From Thalassospira sp. ER-Se-21-Dark (GTDB lineage Bacteria; Pseudomonadota; Alphaproteobacteria; Rhodospirillales; Thalassospiraceae): a DNA stretch of 64,000 bases. The position numbers and the translations under genes were made by a program. The notes beneath the pieces are model-generated. The model saw nothing but the letters and a program-made list of their open reading frames with translations, was not told where the DNA came from and ran no database searches. Position 1 is the stretch's first letter. Every line of letters starts with the position of its first letter. The stretch is taken from NCBI RefSeq assembly GCF_017922435.1, contig NZ_VDEZ01000002.1, forward strand, positions 558,001 to 622,000, given 5' to 3'. Of this stretch, positions 51,904-60,472 are shown one piece after another.

Positions 51904-52716
51904 TTGGAACTGATCCTTGCCAAAATTGCCGTGTCTATCGGAACGGTGCTGGGGCTTTCGATGCTTGCAGAACGGGCAGGGCCGCGTGTCGCCGGTGTGT
52001 TGTCAGGTTACCCGCTGGGAACAGCAATCCTTTTGTATTTCATTGCAGTCGAGCAGGGTGTTGCCTTCGCAAGTGAAAGCGCGGTGTACGCCTTGCCCGG
52101 CCTGATTGCGACCTTAACCTTCCTCTATGCCTATTTCATTGTGTCGCTCCAATGCGTGCGCCTGCCTGTCTTTCCACAGATTCTGCTCAGCTCGCTCGGG
52201 GCGTTTGTCACTTATCTGTCTGTCTCCTGGTTGTTTCAGCTCGCACCGATGAGCTTGACGCAGGCGGCGGTGATTTTGCTGGTTGCGATCGTTGTCGCAC
52301 TGATCCTTTTCCGTAAGATCGAGAATGTGCGTATTCTCAATCGAGTTCGCCTGACCAAGCGGGTTGTTTTGCTTCGCGCTTCACTGGCGGCAATCATCGT
52401 TCTGGTCATTAGCGGCATGGCGGCGTGGATTGGTCCGCGCTGGGCAGGATTGTTGTCAGGTTTCCCCGTAACACTCTATCCCATGATGCTGATCCTTCAT
52501 TTCACCTATGGGGCAGAACCGGTGCATACGGTTATTCGAAACTTTCCGAGGGGAATGGGGGCGCTCTGGGTTTATATCCTTGCCGTAACCCTTGGTTATC
52601 CTGTTCTTGGGCTTGGCTTGGGCACGCTGTGTGCCTTCGGGGCTGCCACCGTCTATTTGGTCGGGTACACCACTTTCGTCTGGGTCCGCCAAAAGTCCGT
52701 GCAAGCAGCGCAATGA
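51904..52716 (+). CDS. Integral membrane protein with internally repeated GPRxAGxLSGxP motif
   Basis: The 270-residue protein, starting at TTG 51904, has about eight to nine hydrophobic segments. It appears to be an internal duplication: GPRVAGVLSGYP at about 26-37 recurs as GPRWAGLLSGFP at about 177-188, each followed by a hydrophobic helix with a small-residue face. I do not recognise the family with certainty. It could be a small transporter or channel with two-fold pseudo-symmetry. It stands alone between the receptor-like gene and the IclR regulator. The start codon is uncertain. Confidence 0.75.
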   Translation: MELILAKIAVSIGTVLGLSMLAERAGPRVAGVLSGYPLGTAILLYFIAVEQGVAFASESAVYALPGLIATLTFLYAYFIVSLQCVRLPVFPQILLSSLGAFVTYLSVSWLFQLAPMSLTQAAVILLVAIVVALILFRKIENVRILNRVRLTKRVVLLRASLAAIIVLVISGMAAWIGPRWAGLLSGFPVTLYPMMLILHFTYGAEPVHTVIRNFPRGMGALWVYILAVTLGYPVLGLGLGTLCAFGAATVYLVGYTTFVWVRQKSVQAAQ

Positions 52717-52750
52717 TCTCCTAACATTCAGAGAACACGACAATGATGGT

Positions 52751-52765
52751 CGGTCAAATCGACCG
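52751..52765. promoter_or_regulatory. Inverted repeat upstream of the IclR gene
   Basis: CGGTC-AAATC-GACCG is a perfect 5-bp dyad 21 bp before the IclR start, in the position expected for an autoregulatory operator. Confidence 0.35.
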
Positions 52766-52786
52766 CACACAGGGAGTAGTCGCTGA

Positions 52787-53548
52787 ATGCAGCAAGTCCA
52801 GTCACTGGTACGGGCGTTAAGTATCCTCAACGCGCTTGCCGAAAGCGAAGACGGGATGACCCTGACCGAAATTTCTCATCAGGTGAAATTGCCGCCCTCG
52901 ACAGCACACCGGTTGCTGACCACCATGCAGCACGAACGCTATGTATCGTTCGAGGGGGAGCGCACCCTTTGGTTCGTCGGGGTTCAGGCTTTCAGCGTCG
53001 GCAATTCATTTACCAAAAATCGCAATCTTAGCCAGATCGCGCGCCCCTATATGCGCGCACTCATGGAAGACAGCGGTGAAACGGTCAATCTTGCTGTCGC
53101 AGACGGTGGGGAGGTCATCTTCCTGTCGCAGGTTGAATGCCGCAAAATGATGCGCGCACTCGTCACACCGGGCCGCCGGGCTTTGATGCACTGCTCGGGC
53201 GTTGGCAAAGCCTTGCTTGCCTTTTTGCCGGAAGAAGAACTGCACTCGGTCGTAGCAAAGCACGGGTTGCCAAAAATTACCGAACGAACCCTGATAACCC
53301 AGGAAGCTCTTGAAAAGGATCTGGAGCGTTGCCGTCAGCGCGGTTATGCCCTTGATGATGAAGAGCATGCGGTTGGTCTGCGTTGTGTGGCGGGCGTCGT
53401 CCGTGATGAAACGGGTTTGCCAATTGCGGCATTATCACTTTCGGGGCCTGCAGCCCGTATTCCAAACGACCATATCGAGCAATTGGGCCTTAAAATACGC
53501 CGTGTCTGCGCCGACCTGAGCCGCGAATATGGAGGAAAGCCGGTCTAA
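52787..53548 (+). CDS. IclR-family transcriptional regulator
   Basis: The 253-residue protein has the IclR winged helix-turn-helix at about 3-65, read as QSLVRALSILNALAESEDGMTLTEISHQVKLPPSTAHRLLTTM. The C-terminal IclR effector domain covers about 80-250, with LMHCSGVGKALLAFLPEEEL and the late GYALDDEEHAVGLRCVAGVVRDETG segments. These are standard marks of the family, which binds small aromatic or carbon-source acids. No catabolic operon lies directly beside it, so its target is unknown. GGGAG lies about 11 bases upstream of the start. It converges on msrA. Confidence 0.92.
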   Translation: MQQVQSLVRALSILNALAESEDGMTLTEISHQVKLPPSTAHRLLTTMQHERYVSFEGERTLWFVGVQAFSVGNSFTKNRNLSQIARPYMRALMEDSGETVNLAVADGGEVIFLSQVECRKMMRALVTPGRRALMHCSGVGKALLAFLPEEELHSVVAKHGLPKITERTLITQEALEKDLERCRQRGYALDDEEHAVGLRCVAGVVRDETGLPIAALSLSGPAARIPNDHIEQLGLKIRRVCADLSREYGGKPV

Positions 53549-53600
53549 AGAACGGCGTTCTTCCGCAGACCAAAGTTATCGCGCTAAGTAGGATTGCTGT

Positions 53601-54245
53601 TTACATACCCGGGCAGGAAACGCCTGTTCCACCGAGCCCGCAATAACCATCAGGATTCTTGTGAAGGTATTGCTGGTGGAAGTCCTCGGCATAAAAGAAT
53701 TCCGGTGCCTCGGTGATTTCGGTTGTCACGTCGGCTTGACCTGCTTCTTTCAGTGCGGCGTTGTAATCCTGACGTGACTGAACAGCCGCTTCCCGTTGTT
53801 CAGGCGTAAAGGTGTAGATCACGGACCGGTACTGTGTGCCGATGTCGTTGCCCTGACGCATCCCCTGAGTCGGGTCGTGGTTCTCCCAAAACAGCTTCAA
53901 AAGCGCAGAATAGGACGTTACCGCAGGATCAAAGACGACCAACACCACTTCGGCATGGCCTGTCATGCCGCTGCAAACTTCGCGATAGGTCGGGTTTTTG
54001 GTGAAGCCACCGGCGTACCCAACAGCAGTGCTGTAAACGCCTTCAGCTCTCCAGAACAAGCGTTCCGCCCCCCAGAAGCATCCCATGCCAAAGACGGCAA
54101 TTTCCAGATGATCCGGGAAGGGGCCCTTCATCGGATGGCCAGTGACGATATTGGCATCGGCAACTGGCAGTGCTTCGTCGCGCCCCGGAAGCGCGGTGTC
54201 AGCGGTTGGCATTTTGGGTTTGTCTGATTTCAGCACGGAGAACAT
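53601..54245 (-). CDS. msrA: Peptide methionine-S-sulfoxide reductase MsrA
   Basis: The 214-residue enzyme repairs oxidised methionine in proteins. The catalytic Cys56 is in [16 protein letters not shown]. Family text includes [29 protein letters not shown] and [26 protein letters not shown]. The C-terminal resolving cysteines are in [14 protein letters not shown]. An N-terminal extension of about 40 residues precedes the domain, as in many long-form MsrA proteins. No signal peptide is seen, so it is cytoplasmic. Confidence 0.96.
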   Translation of the reverse strand: MFSVLKSDKPKMPTADTALPGRDEALPVADANIVTGHPMKGPFPDHLEIAVFGMGCFWGAERLFWRAEGVYSTAVGYAGGFTKNPTYREVCSGMTGHAEVVLVVFDPAVTSYSALLKLFWENHDPTQGMRQGNDIGTQYRSVIYTFTPEQREAAVQSRQDYNAALKEAGQADVTTEITEAPEFFYAEDFHQQYLHKNPDGYCGLGGTGVSCPGM

Positions 54246-54390
54246 GTCTTAATATCCCGAAGAAGAATTTGCGCTCATGCCTGCAATGTACTCCAGACGC
54301 GGACAATAGCAATTCCCGTCTTGATCAAATGTCTTTGAACATTCTTTTGGCGACACCACCAATCATGCTGATAATCCGCACCAAAAGTCC

Positions 54391-54747
54391 ATGGAACGGC
54401 AAGATGGAATGGCTTTGCACAGGTTCAAGCATTTGAAATCGACAGCTTTGATGCTGGTGGGGGCGATCAGTTTGCTGGTCGGGCTTTTGTTCCTGCCATT
54501 GCCGCCACCATTTTTTGGCATGGTGTTTATTGCCCTTGGTATTCCATTGCTGGCAGCGGGATCGAAACGAACGCGGCGATTTATCCAGCATCTGCGTTGG
54601 CGGTATTACCGGCACAACACCAAGATCGAATATTTTTTGGGAAAGATGCCCGGCTTCGTTCGAAGACACGGTCGGAAAACCCGCCCGGATGGCTTGATGC
54701 GGTCTGAGAAGATGGCGGCATCCGCCAGACAACGGTCTAAGGACTAA
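54391..54747 (+). CDS. Small membrane protein, possibly PGPGW-type
   Basis: The 118-residue frame (a start at 54409 is equally possible) has two hydrophobic segments at about 17-33 and 40-58, joined by a proline-rich LPLPPPFFG turn. A basic C-terminal tail with KRTRRFIQHLRWRYYRH follows. The turn resembles the PGPGW two-transmembrane family of unknown function, but the match is loose. Its last 11 bp overlap the end of the SPOR lipoprotein gene on the other strand. Confidence that it is expressed is moderate. Confidence 0.55.
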   Translation: MERQDGMALHRFKHLKSTALMLVGAISLLVGLLFLPLPPPFFGMVFIALGIPLLAAGSKRTRRFIQHLRWRYYRHNTKIEYFLGKMPGFVRRHGRKTRPDGLMRSEKMAASARQRSKD

Positions 54748-56125
54748 CGCGTCGAACCAGGCAATCCGTCCCGGCAGATTTCAAGCTGTTGCAAGCCTGC
54801 GTTGCCTCGGCAGAGGAAGCATACATTCCGGTCAGCAGGCGGAAAAACAGACCTTTGCCTTCAATCGCGATGCTGACGACTTCATGGTCTGCGGCCGCCA
54901 GTATGCCATGCGATGCGCTTTGGAACTTCGTCCATGCATCTTCCGCACGTCCGCGCGAACGATACGCTGCAAGCTGAACGGCGTAGTAGGGGCTATCACT
55001 TTGCGTGGTTTGGCTGGTCGCAGTTTCCGCTGGTGTTGAGTTCCCAGTTGATGGCGCCATCGCGTTTTGTGTTGCCACCGGCTCTGTCGAGGTGATCGGA
55101 AGTTCGATCATTGGTGCTTCGGGTTTAGGGTCAACAATATCAAGTTCGCCCTGTTCAGTCGGGCGCGCGTTTGAGGTGACCATTGCACCCTTATGTTCGG
55201 TTGAGGCTGCATCGCCAGCAATCGTCGGCGCAGCAATAACGGGAACCGGTGCCGCGGTTTGCACTGACTGACTGGCCACTGGTGCAGGGGCTGCAACCGG
55301 GGCAAGTTTAGAAACTGCCGTTTCCGTTCCACTGCTCGCCGGCCCATTGGTTAGCTCAGCTGCGGGGACGGGCTTAGCTGCAGGCGTCGCACTCGGTGCA
55401 GCGGCCTGTCGGTCAACCCGTGTCAGTCGCGCCGTGTTTTCGCTGACTTCCATCTCCATCCGAACCACGGGACTGGTGGGGGCTTCGGGTTCAGCCTCTA
55501 CCACGCCACCAGTTTCATAAAACCGGCGATCACGTTCGACCTGTGGCGGATTGGGTAATTCTGGACCTGGTGCAACCGTGGCGGATGCGACAACGGCATC
55601 TATTTCTTTGGATCGCGCATATTCCGGAGATGATGCATCAAGCGTGACAAGCCGTCGTTGTGCGAGGCTGTTGATGCTGCCTGAAAGTCGCACACCTTGG
55701 CCGCAATCAAGATCGATCTTGGCGTCGGGCGGCGTCGCGGTCAGCCAAACATAAAGCTTGCGCGCACTTTCATAGTTGCCGTCCATGTCATATGAAATCG
55801 CCTGAAGGAAGTTATCCTCGGGGCTTCGATCAAGTGAAATCGGTTCGGATGGGGTGGAGCCATCCTTCGCCATACCGGTACCATTGGAAGCGGTGTGGCC
55901 GAAAAACAAACCACAGGCGGCCCGGTTAAAGCTTGTTTTTTCCGCCGCAGGCAATTGTTCGTTCGATGGAGAACTTAGTTCTTGCGAGGCAGTGGATGAA
56001 CCGAACCAAAGGCCGGAAAAATCAGAAGTGCTGCAAGCAGTCAGGAGCGGCAAGAGAGCTGCGGCAGTTATTCTTCCCCAGTTGCGTCGACGGGGAGTGT
56101 TTGTTGTCGCAAACCTGATTTTCAC
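54737..56125 (-). CDS. SPOR-domain lipoprotein
   Basis: The 462-residue protein has a lipobox LLTAC (Cys31) after a basic N-terminus, so it is a predicted lipoprotein. A Cys/His-containing region follows (about 60-180), then a long Pro-Ala-Thr-rich low-complexity linker (about 200-375). The C-terminal ~75 residues form a SPOR domain, beginning YYAVQLAAYRSRGRAEDAWTKFQ and ending CNSLKSAGTDCLVRRV. SPOR domains bind denuded glycan strands of peptidoglycan at division sites. The protein probably acts in cell-wall remodelling or septation in the periplasm. A cysteine pair within the SPOR domain may form a disulfide. Confidence 0.82.
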   Translation of the reverse strand: MKIRFATTNTPRRRNWGRITAAALLPLLTACSTSDFSGLWFGSSTASQELSSPSNEQLPAAEKTSFNRAACGLFFGHTASNGTGMAKDGSTPSEPISLDRSPEDNFLQAISYDMDGNYESARKLYVWLTATPPDAKIDLDCGQGVRLSGSINSLAQRRLVTLDASSPEYARSKEIDAVVASATVAPGPELPNPPQVERDRRFYETGGVVEAEPEAPTSPVVRMEMEVSENTARLTRVDRQAAAPSATPAAKPVPAAELTNGPASSGTETAVSKLAPVAAPAPVASQSVQTAAPVPVIAAPTIAGDAASTEHKGAMVTSNARPTEQGELDIVDPKPEAPMIELPITSTEPVATQNAMAPSTGNSTPAETATSQTTQSDSPYYAVQLAAYRSRGRAEDAWTKFQSASHGILAAADHEVVSIAIEGKGLFFRLLTGMYASSAEATQACNSLKSAGTDCLVRRVSP

Positions 56126-56286
56126 GCTTCACCTGATCATCGCTGTATCACAGAAAGTTATATCTTTCATCGCCAGCAAAAACAACTCCTGCTAACGCAA
56201 CGATGATGATCAGCTGTCTTTGGAAATCAGGGACATAGCAAGTAAGCGGTATCGCATTCAGAAGGGTGGCGCAGCAGGCAGTTAAA

Positions 56287-56670
56287 TCACCGCATGGCCA
56301 ATGGAACCATGATCCCGATAAGCAGGATCAGAACGGTTACGGCGATGACGATATTTATGATGCCTTTTGTTGCCTTGTTTGCCGTTTCACGCGTCATGCC
56401 ACGGCTTTGAGAAGATCGGCCGGACGCACCCGTTGCACCGCCGGCGTTCTCGGACGTCAAAATCTTGATGACCTGCTTCTTTTCCTTGCGGGTATCTTGG
56501 TCGTACTTGTTTTCAACGATCCGTACTTCAGAATTGCCTTTGCTGCTGATCGCATCCTTGGCAGTCTTCAGGGCAGAACTGTAGTCCGATACCGGCTCCA
56601 GCTCCATCAGGTTTCCGGTCTTGCGCAGGCAAACCACAGTATAACTTTTGCTAAGTGCCGCGTCGGTCAT
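56287..56670 (-). CDS. Small tail-anchored membrane protein of unknown function
   Basis: From ATG 56670, behind AGGAATAAAG, the gene encodes 127 residues; the longer frame from 56709 is less likely. The N-terminal two-thirds are soluble and start MTDAALSKSYTVVCLRKTGNLMELEPV. A basic linker and a Gly/Ser-rich stretch precede one C-terminal transmembrane segment (ATKGIINIVIAVTVLILLIGIMV). This gives a tail-anchored topology with the N-terminus in the cytoplasm. I do not recognise the family. It lies downstream of the TPR protein gene, separated by that gene's terminator. Confidence 0.65.
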   Translation of the reverse strand: MTDAALSKSYTVVCLRKTGNLMELEPVSDYSSALKTAKDAISSKGNSEVRIVENKYDQDTRKEKKQVIKILTSENAGGATGASGRSSQSRGMTRETANKATKGIINIVIAVTVLILLIGIMVPLAMR

Positions 56671-56731
56671 CTTTATTCCTGTTTTTTCGTGTACAACTTT
56701 GACAGACATATGGCGTGTTCGCGCAAAAATA

Positions 56732-56757
56732 AGAACCTATCCTAAAGAATAGGTTCT
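56732..56757 (-). terminator. Intrinsic terminator after the TPR gene
   Basis: A perfect 9-bp stem AGAACCTAT/ATAGGTTCT with an 8-nt loop is followed on the minus strand by TATTTTTG. Confidence 0.85.
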
Positions 56758-56779
56758 CTTGGCGGACAAACGGGAGAGA

Positions 56780-57247
56780 TCAGTTCGTAATGCTGCTGGC
56801 CAGCGTTTTGTACTCTTCGCAGTCCATGCCACAAAGCTGTTCCAGTCGCGCAAGGTTTTCCTGAGCCATTTCAGGTTTTCCGGTCTGAAGGAAAAGTTCG
56901 CCCTGATACTCAAGAGCGCCGACATGTTCAGGGTCAATCATCAGGGCGCGTTCATAGTTTTGCGCGGCACTGTCAAAGTCACCCATCTTGCGCTGGCTGT
57001 AGGCAAGGTAATTGTAAAGATCGGCATTTTCCGGATCTTCTTCGAGCATGGTTTCAATCTTGTCGATCGCCATGTCGTACATGCCGGTATCAACAAGCTC
57101 CGTAACAGCGGAAAGGTCGGTGCCTTCCGAGCTCCAGCTGTCCGAACTGCCCATTGCAAAAGCGTTGCCTGCCAGAAGCGGGGCGGCAAGCATCATCATA
57201 ACAGCACATACCTTGATCATTTTTGGGGTTTCACCGTTACGGTCCAT
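56780..57247 (-). CDS. Periplasmic tetratricopeptide-repeat protein
   Basis: The 155-residue protein has a signal peptide (hydrophobic core MIKVCAVMMMLAAPLLAGNAFA, cleavage near residue 31). Two to three TPR units follow, readable as MYDMAIDKIETMLEEDPENADLYNYLAYSQRKMGDFDSAAQNYERALMIDPEHVGALEYQGELFLQTGKPEMAQENL. TPR scaffolds mediate protein contacts; here probably in the periplasm. A C-terminal Cys pair (CGMDC) may form a disulfide. The start at 57247 follows AAAGGTACG; 57220 is an alternative. A TGTGAT/ATCACA dyad lies upstream. Confidence 0.85.
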   Translation of the reverse strand: MDRNGETPKMIKVCAVMMMLAAPLLAGNAFAMGSSDSWSSEGTDLSAVTELVDTGMYDMAIDKIETMLEEDPENADLYNYLAYSQRKMGDFDSAAQNYERALMIDPEHVGALEYQGELFLQTGKPEMAQENLARLEQLCGMDCEEYKTLASSITN

Positions 57248-57306
57248 CGTCGTACCTTTCTGTGATCTGGTTTGGCATTAATACGTGTGTCGGGACGCGC
57301 TGAAAG

Positions 57307-57320
57307 TGTGATTTATCACA
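57307..57320. promoter_or_regulatory. Palindrome TGTGAT-TT-ATCACA between TPR and DUF4126 genes
   Basis: This is a perfect 6-bp dyad with a 2-bp centre in the divergent promoter region. Half-sites resemble CRP/FNR elements, but the spacing is 2 bp shorter than CRP, so the regulator is uncertain. Confidence 0.3.
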
Positions 57321-57380
57321 ACTGAACGTTTTTCCTGTTCACTTGTTGGTGAGAATTATGGCTTTGAAAGGGCGTAATCT

Positions 57381-58106
57381 GTGGGGGTGATTGAAACTCT
57401 TGCGTTGGGAATGGGCGGGGCCTGGGCCAGTGGTGTAAACCTCTATGGCACGGTGGTTATTCTTGGTCTTCTGAACAATTTCGGGCTGCTTGATTTGCCG
57501 CCGGAGCTTCAGGTCCTGGGAAGCTGGTGGGTGCTGGCACTCGCTATGTTCCTTTATCTGATCGAATTTGTGGCCGACAAGATCCCGATCATCGATAGCG
57601 TCTGGGATGCCATTCATACCTTCATCAGGATTCCTGCTGGCGCACTCCTTGCCGCAGGCGCCATGAGCGGCCTTGATACCGGCATGGGCGACGGCCTTCA
57701 AACTGCGATTGCCTTGCTGGTCGGCGGGACGGTGGCGGCCGGGAGCCACTTTACAAAGGCTGGCAGCCGCGCGGCAATCAATACATCGCCTGAACCGTTT
57801 AGTAACAGCATTGCCTCAGTCGCCGAGGATGTCGCCGTATTTGGCGCGCTGTACACGGTCGCTTTCCATCCGGTGGTTTTCTTTGTGCTGTTTGCCCTGT
57901 TTGTTCTGCTTCTGGTCTGGCTGGTGCCAAAGATCTGGCGGTTTATCGGGCAGGTGTTTGGCAATGCACGTCATCCATCCGTGGCCTATGCCCAAACGCG
58001 TGCGCAACAGGCAAGCCCCGGTACGGGGCTGCCAAAACTCAATCTATCCGGGGCAAGCGGATCAGCTTTGCCACCATCGGACAAACCCAAACTTCCGCCT
58101 GAATAA
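57381..58106 (+). CDS. DUF4126 family membrane protein
   Basis: The 241-residue protein starts at GTG 57381 (GTG 57387 is possible). It has about five hydrophobic segments. DUF4126 marks are GGAWASGVNLYGTVVILGLLNNFGLLDLPPELQVLGSWWVLALAM and ASGSHFTKAGSRAAINTSPEPFSNSIASVAEDV (read here as AAGSHFTKAGSRAAINTSPEP). The function of the family is unknown. A Pro-rich, soluble C-terminal tail of about 50 residues is present. It converges on thrS through a bidirectional terminator. Confidence 0.85.
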   Translation: MGVIETLALGMGGAWASGVNLYGTVVILGLLNNFGLLDLPPELQVLGSWWVLALAMFLYLIEFVADKIPIIDSVWDAIHTFIRIPAGALLAAGAMSGLDTGMGDGLQTAIALLVGGTVAAGSHFTKAGSRAAINTSPEPFSNSIASVAEDVAVFGALYTVAFHPVVFFVLFALFVLLLVWLVPKIWRFIGQVFGNARHPSVAYAQTRAQQASPGTGLPKLNLSGASGSALPPSDKPKLPPE

Positions 58107-58125
58107 GGTCACGTTGAGCCAAAAG

Positions 58126-58160
58126 AAAAGCCCGCAAGTATTTAACTTGCGGGCTTTATT
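58126..58160. terminator. Bidirectional intrinsic terminator between DUF4126 gene and thrS
   Basis: A perfect 13-bp stem AAAGCCCGCAAGT/ACTTGCGGGCTTT with a 5-nt loop is flanked by A-rich sequence on the left and T-rich sequence on the right. Confidence 0.9.
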
Positions 58161-58180
58161 GGTTGTGTTTCTAACGTCGA

Positions 58181-60118
58181 TCAGAAGTCGGCTTCGATCA
58201 CGCGATCGCGGATTTCGGCCGCCATTGCATCACCAAGTTCATCAATGCCAAACGTCTTCTGGTGCTTGAACCCAATGCGACGGACCGAAGCAGTTTTTTC
58301 TTCGGCTTCGCGTTTGCCAAGCGCAAGGATCATCGGGACCTTTGCATGGCTGTGTTCACGGACCTTGTAGTTGATCTTCTCGTTACGGGTATCGAGCTCA
58401 ACATTCAGGCCCTTGGCTTCAAGTGCTGCCTTGACTTCATGGGCATAGTCGTCTGCATCATTGGTAATGGTGCAGACAACCGCATGAACCGGTGACAGCC
58501 ACAGCGGCAAACGACCGGCATAGTTTTCGATCAGAATACCGATGAAGCGTTCAAGCGATCCAAGGATCGCACGGTGCAGCATGACCGGGCGGTGTTTTTC
58601 GCCGTCTTCACCCATGTAGGATGCATCAAGACGTTCCGGCAGAACGAAGTCAGCCTGAAGCGTACCGCACTGCCAGTCACGACCGATGGCATCACGAAGC
58701 ACGAACTCAAGCTTCGGTCCATAGAAAGCACCTTCACCCGGATTGACTTCAAGTGCCAGACCCGCTTCTTCAGCCGCTTCGCGAAGGGCTGCTTCGGCCT
58801 TGTCCCAAATCTCGTCAGAACCGGCACGCACTTCCGGGCGGTCGGAGAACTTCACAAGAATGTCGGTAAAGCCGAAATCCTTGTAGACCGATTTCAGAAG
58901 GTCACAGAAAATCTTGGTTTCGGAGACAATCTGGTCTTCGGTGCAGAAGATATGGGCGTCATCCTGAATGAACTGACGGACACGCATGATGCCATGCAGG
59001 CCGCCAGACGGCTCATTGCGGTGACAGCAGCCAAATTCCGCCATACGCAGCGGCAGGTCACGATACGACTTGCTGCCAAGGCGGAAGATCTGCACGTGAC
59101 ACGGGCAGTTCATCGGCTTAAGCGCCAGAACCTTCTCGGGATCATCTTCATCCGGGGTCGTGGTGAACATGTTCTCGCGGAACTTTTCCCAGTGGCCGGA
59201 TTTTTCCCAAAGCACACGGTCGACCAACTGCGGCGTACGCACTTCCTGATACCCGGCCGCATCAAGGCGATCACGGATATAGGTTTCGACCTTGCGATAA
59301 AGCTTCAGCCCCTTGTCATGCCAGAAGACAGAGCCCTGGGCCTCTTCCTGCATATGGAAGAGGTCCATTTCACGACCAAGGCGACGGTGGTCGCGCTTTT
59401 CTGCTTCTTCAAGCATGTGCAGATACGCATCAAGGTCTTCCTTGCTTTCCCAGCAGGTGCCATAGATACGCTGCAGCATTTCGTTATCCGAATTGCCACG
59501 CCAATAGGCGCCGGCAACCTTCATCAGCTTGAAGGCCTTGCCGATCTTGCCGGTCGACGGTGCATGCGGACCACGGCACAGGTCGATGAAATCGCCCTGG
59601 CGATAGCAGGTAATGGTCTCGGTTTCCGGAAGGTCGCGGATGATCTCGGCTTTGTATTTCTCACCTTTATGAAGGAAGAACTTGATCGCCTCGTCACGGT
59701 CCCAGACCTCGCGTACGATCGGTTCGTTGCGTTCGATGATCTTGTGCATCTGCTTTTCGATCTTGACCAGATCGTCCGGCGTAAACGGCGTTTCGCGGGC
59801 GAAATCATAATAGAAACCGTTCTCGATAGACGGGCCAATCGTGACCTGCGTATCGGGATAAAGTTCCTGGACGGCTTCGGCCATGACATGCGCACAATCG
59901 TGACGGATCAGCGGCAGAACTTCCGCATGGCCCTTGGTCACGATTTCGATAGTCGCGTCAGTGTCAATCTCGCGCGCGAGGTCGCGCACTTCACCGTTGA
60001 CGATGATGGCAAAGGACTTCTTTGCCAGCGAAGAACTGATGCTTTTGGCGACATCGAAACCCGATACGGGGCCGTCAAATTCGCGCACGGCACCATCGGG
60101 AAGGGTCAGGGCAATCAT
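58181..60118 (-). CDS. thrS: Threonine-tRNA ligase
   Basis: The 645-residue class II synthetase has an N-terminal TGS domain ([28 protein letters not shown]) and the editing domain with the metal motif [11 protein letters not shown]. The catalytic core follows: [24 protein letters not shown] (motif 1), [45 protein letters not shown] (motif 2) and [17 protein letters not shown] (motif 3). The anticodon-binding domain is C-terminal. It charges tRNA(Thr) and edits Ser-tRNA(Thr). A long plus-strand antisense frame here (58574-60223) is a shadow and not a gene. Confidence 0.98.
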   Translation of the reverse strand: MIALTLPDGAVREFDGPVSGFDVAKSISSSLAKKSFAIIVNGEVRDLAREIDTDATIEIVTKGHAEVLPLIRHDCAHVMAEAVQELYPDTQVTIGPSIENGFYYDFARETPFTPDDLVKIEKQMHKIIERNEPIVREVWDRDEAIKFFLHKGEKYKAEIIRDLPETETITCYRQGDFIDLCRGPHAPSTGKIGKAFKLMKVAGAYWRGNSDNEMLQRIYGTCWESKEDLDAYLHMLEEAEKRDHRRLGREMDLFHMQEEAQGSVFWHDKGLKLYRKVETYIRDRLDAAGYQEVRTPQLVDRVLWEKSGHWEKFRENMFTTTPDEDDPEKVLALKPMNCPCHVQIFRLGSKSYRDLPLRMAEFGCCHRNEPSGGLHGIMRVRQFIQDDAHIFCTEDQIVSETKIFCDLLKSVYKDFGFTDILVKFSDRPEVRAGSDEIWDKAEAALREAAEEAGLALEVNPGEGAFYGPKLEFVLRDAIGRDWQCGTLQADFVLPERLDASYMGEDGEKHRPVMLHRAILGSLERFIGILIENYAGRLPLWLSPVHAVVCTITNDADDYAHEVKAALEAKGLNVELDTRNEKINYKVREHSHAKVPMILALGKREAEEKTASVRRIGFKHQKTFGIDELGDAMAAEIRDRVIEADF

Positions 60119-60472
60119 GGTTGGCTCAACTCTGCTTTATCTGCGGGCATAATTCAGGAATGCACATATAGGACCCGCATGTTTACGCGGGGTAAATGCA
60201 CAAGAAAAGGAATTTCAGGATGAGGTCAAGTTCGCTCTTTGAAAAAAGCGACTTTCGGGACAGCACGAACCGCCGCAACGCCAATCAGGCGTGCAGTGTT
60301 TTCGGCGGTATTCAACTTTTTGTCGGCAAAGCCGTGCATTGATACTATCCCGTAAGGTGAAGACTTAATATAACAGGACAAACTTGTAGAGCAAGACGCA
60401 AGCCTTTGCCAAAGGCAGGTTTTGTTCAACGCATTATTACGGCGCCACCAACGCCATCGAAGGGAGCCCCAA
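60119..60472. other. Divergent region between thrS and the MFS gene
   Basis: This 354-bp region contains a short hairpin with arms CCCGC/GCGGG (about 60175-60192) 50-70 bp upstream of thrS, in the untranslated leader. It resembles no recognised tRNA-like leader, and no ORF of coding character is visible. Confidence 0.4.

Noticed and set aside
58574-60223. 549-codon open frame on the plus strand opposite thrS
   Set aside because: thrS is unambiguous on the minus strand. The plus frame is the codon-bias shadow common in such genomes and has no recognisable protein features.
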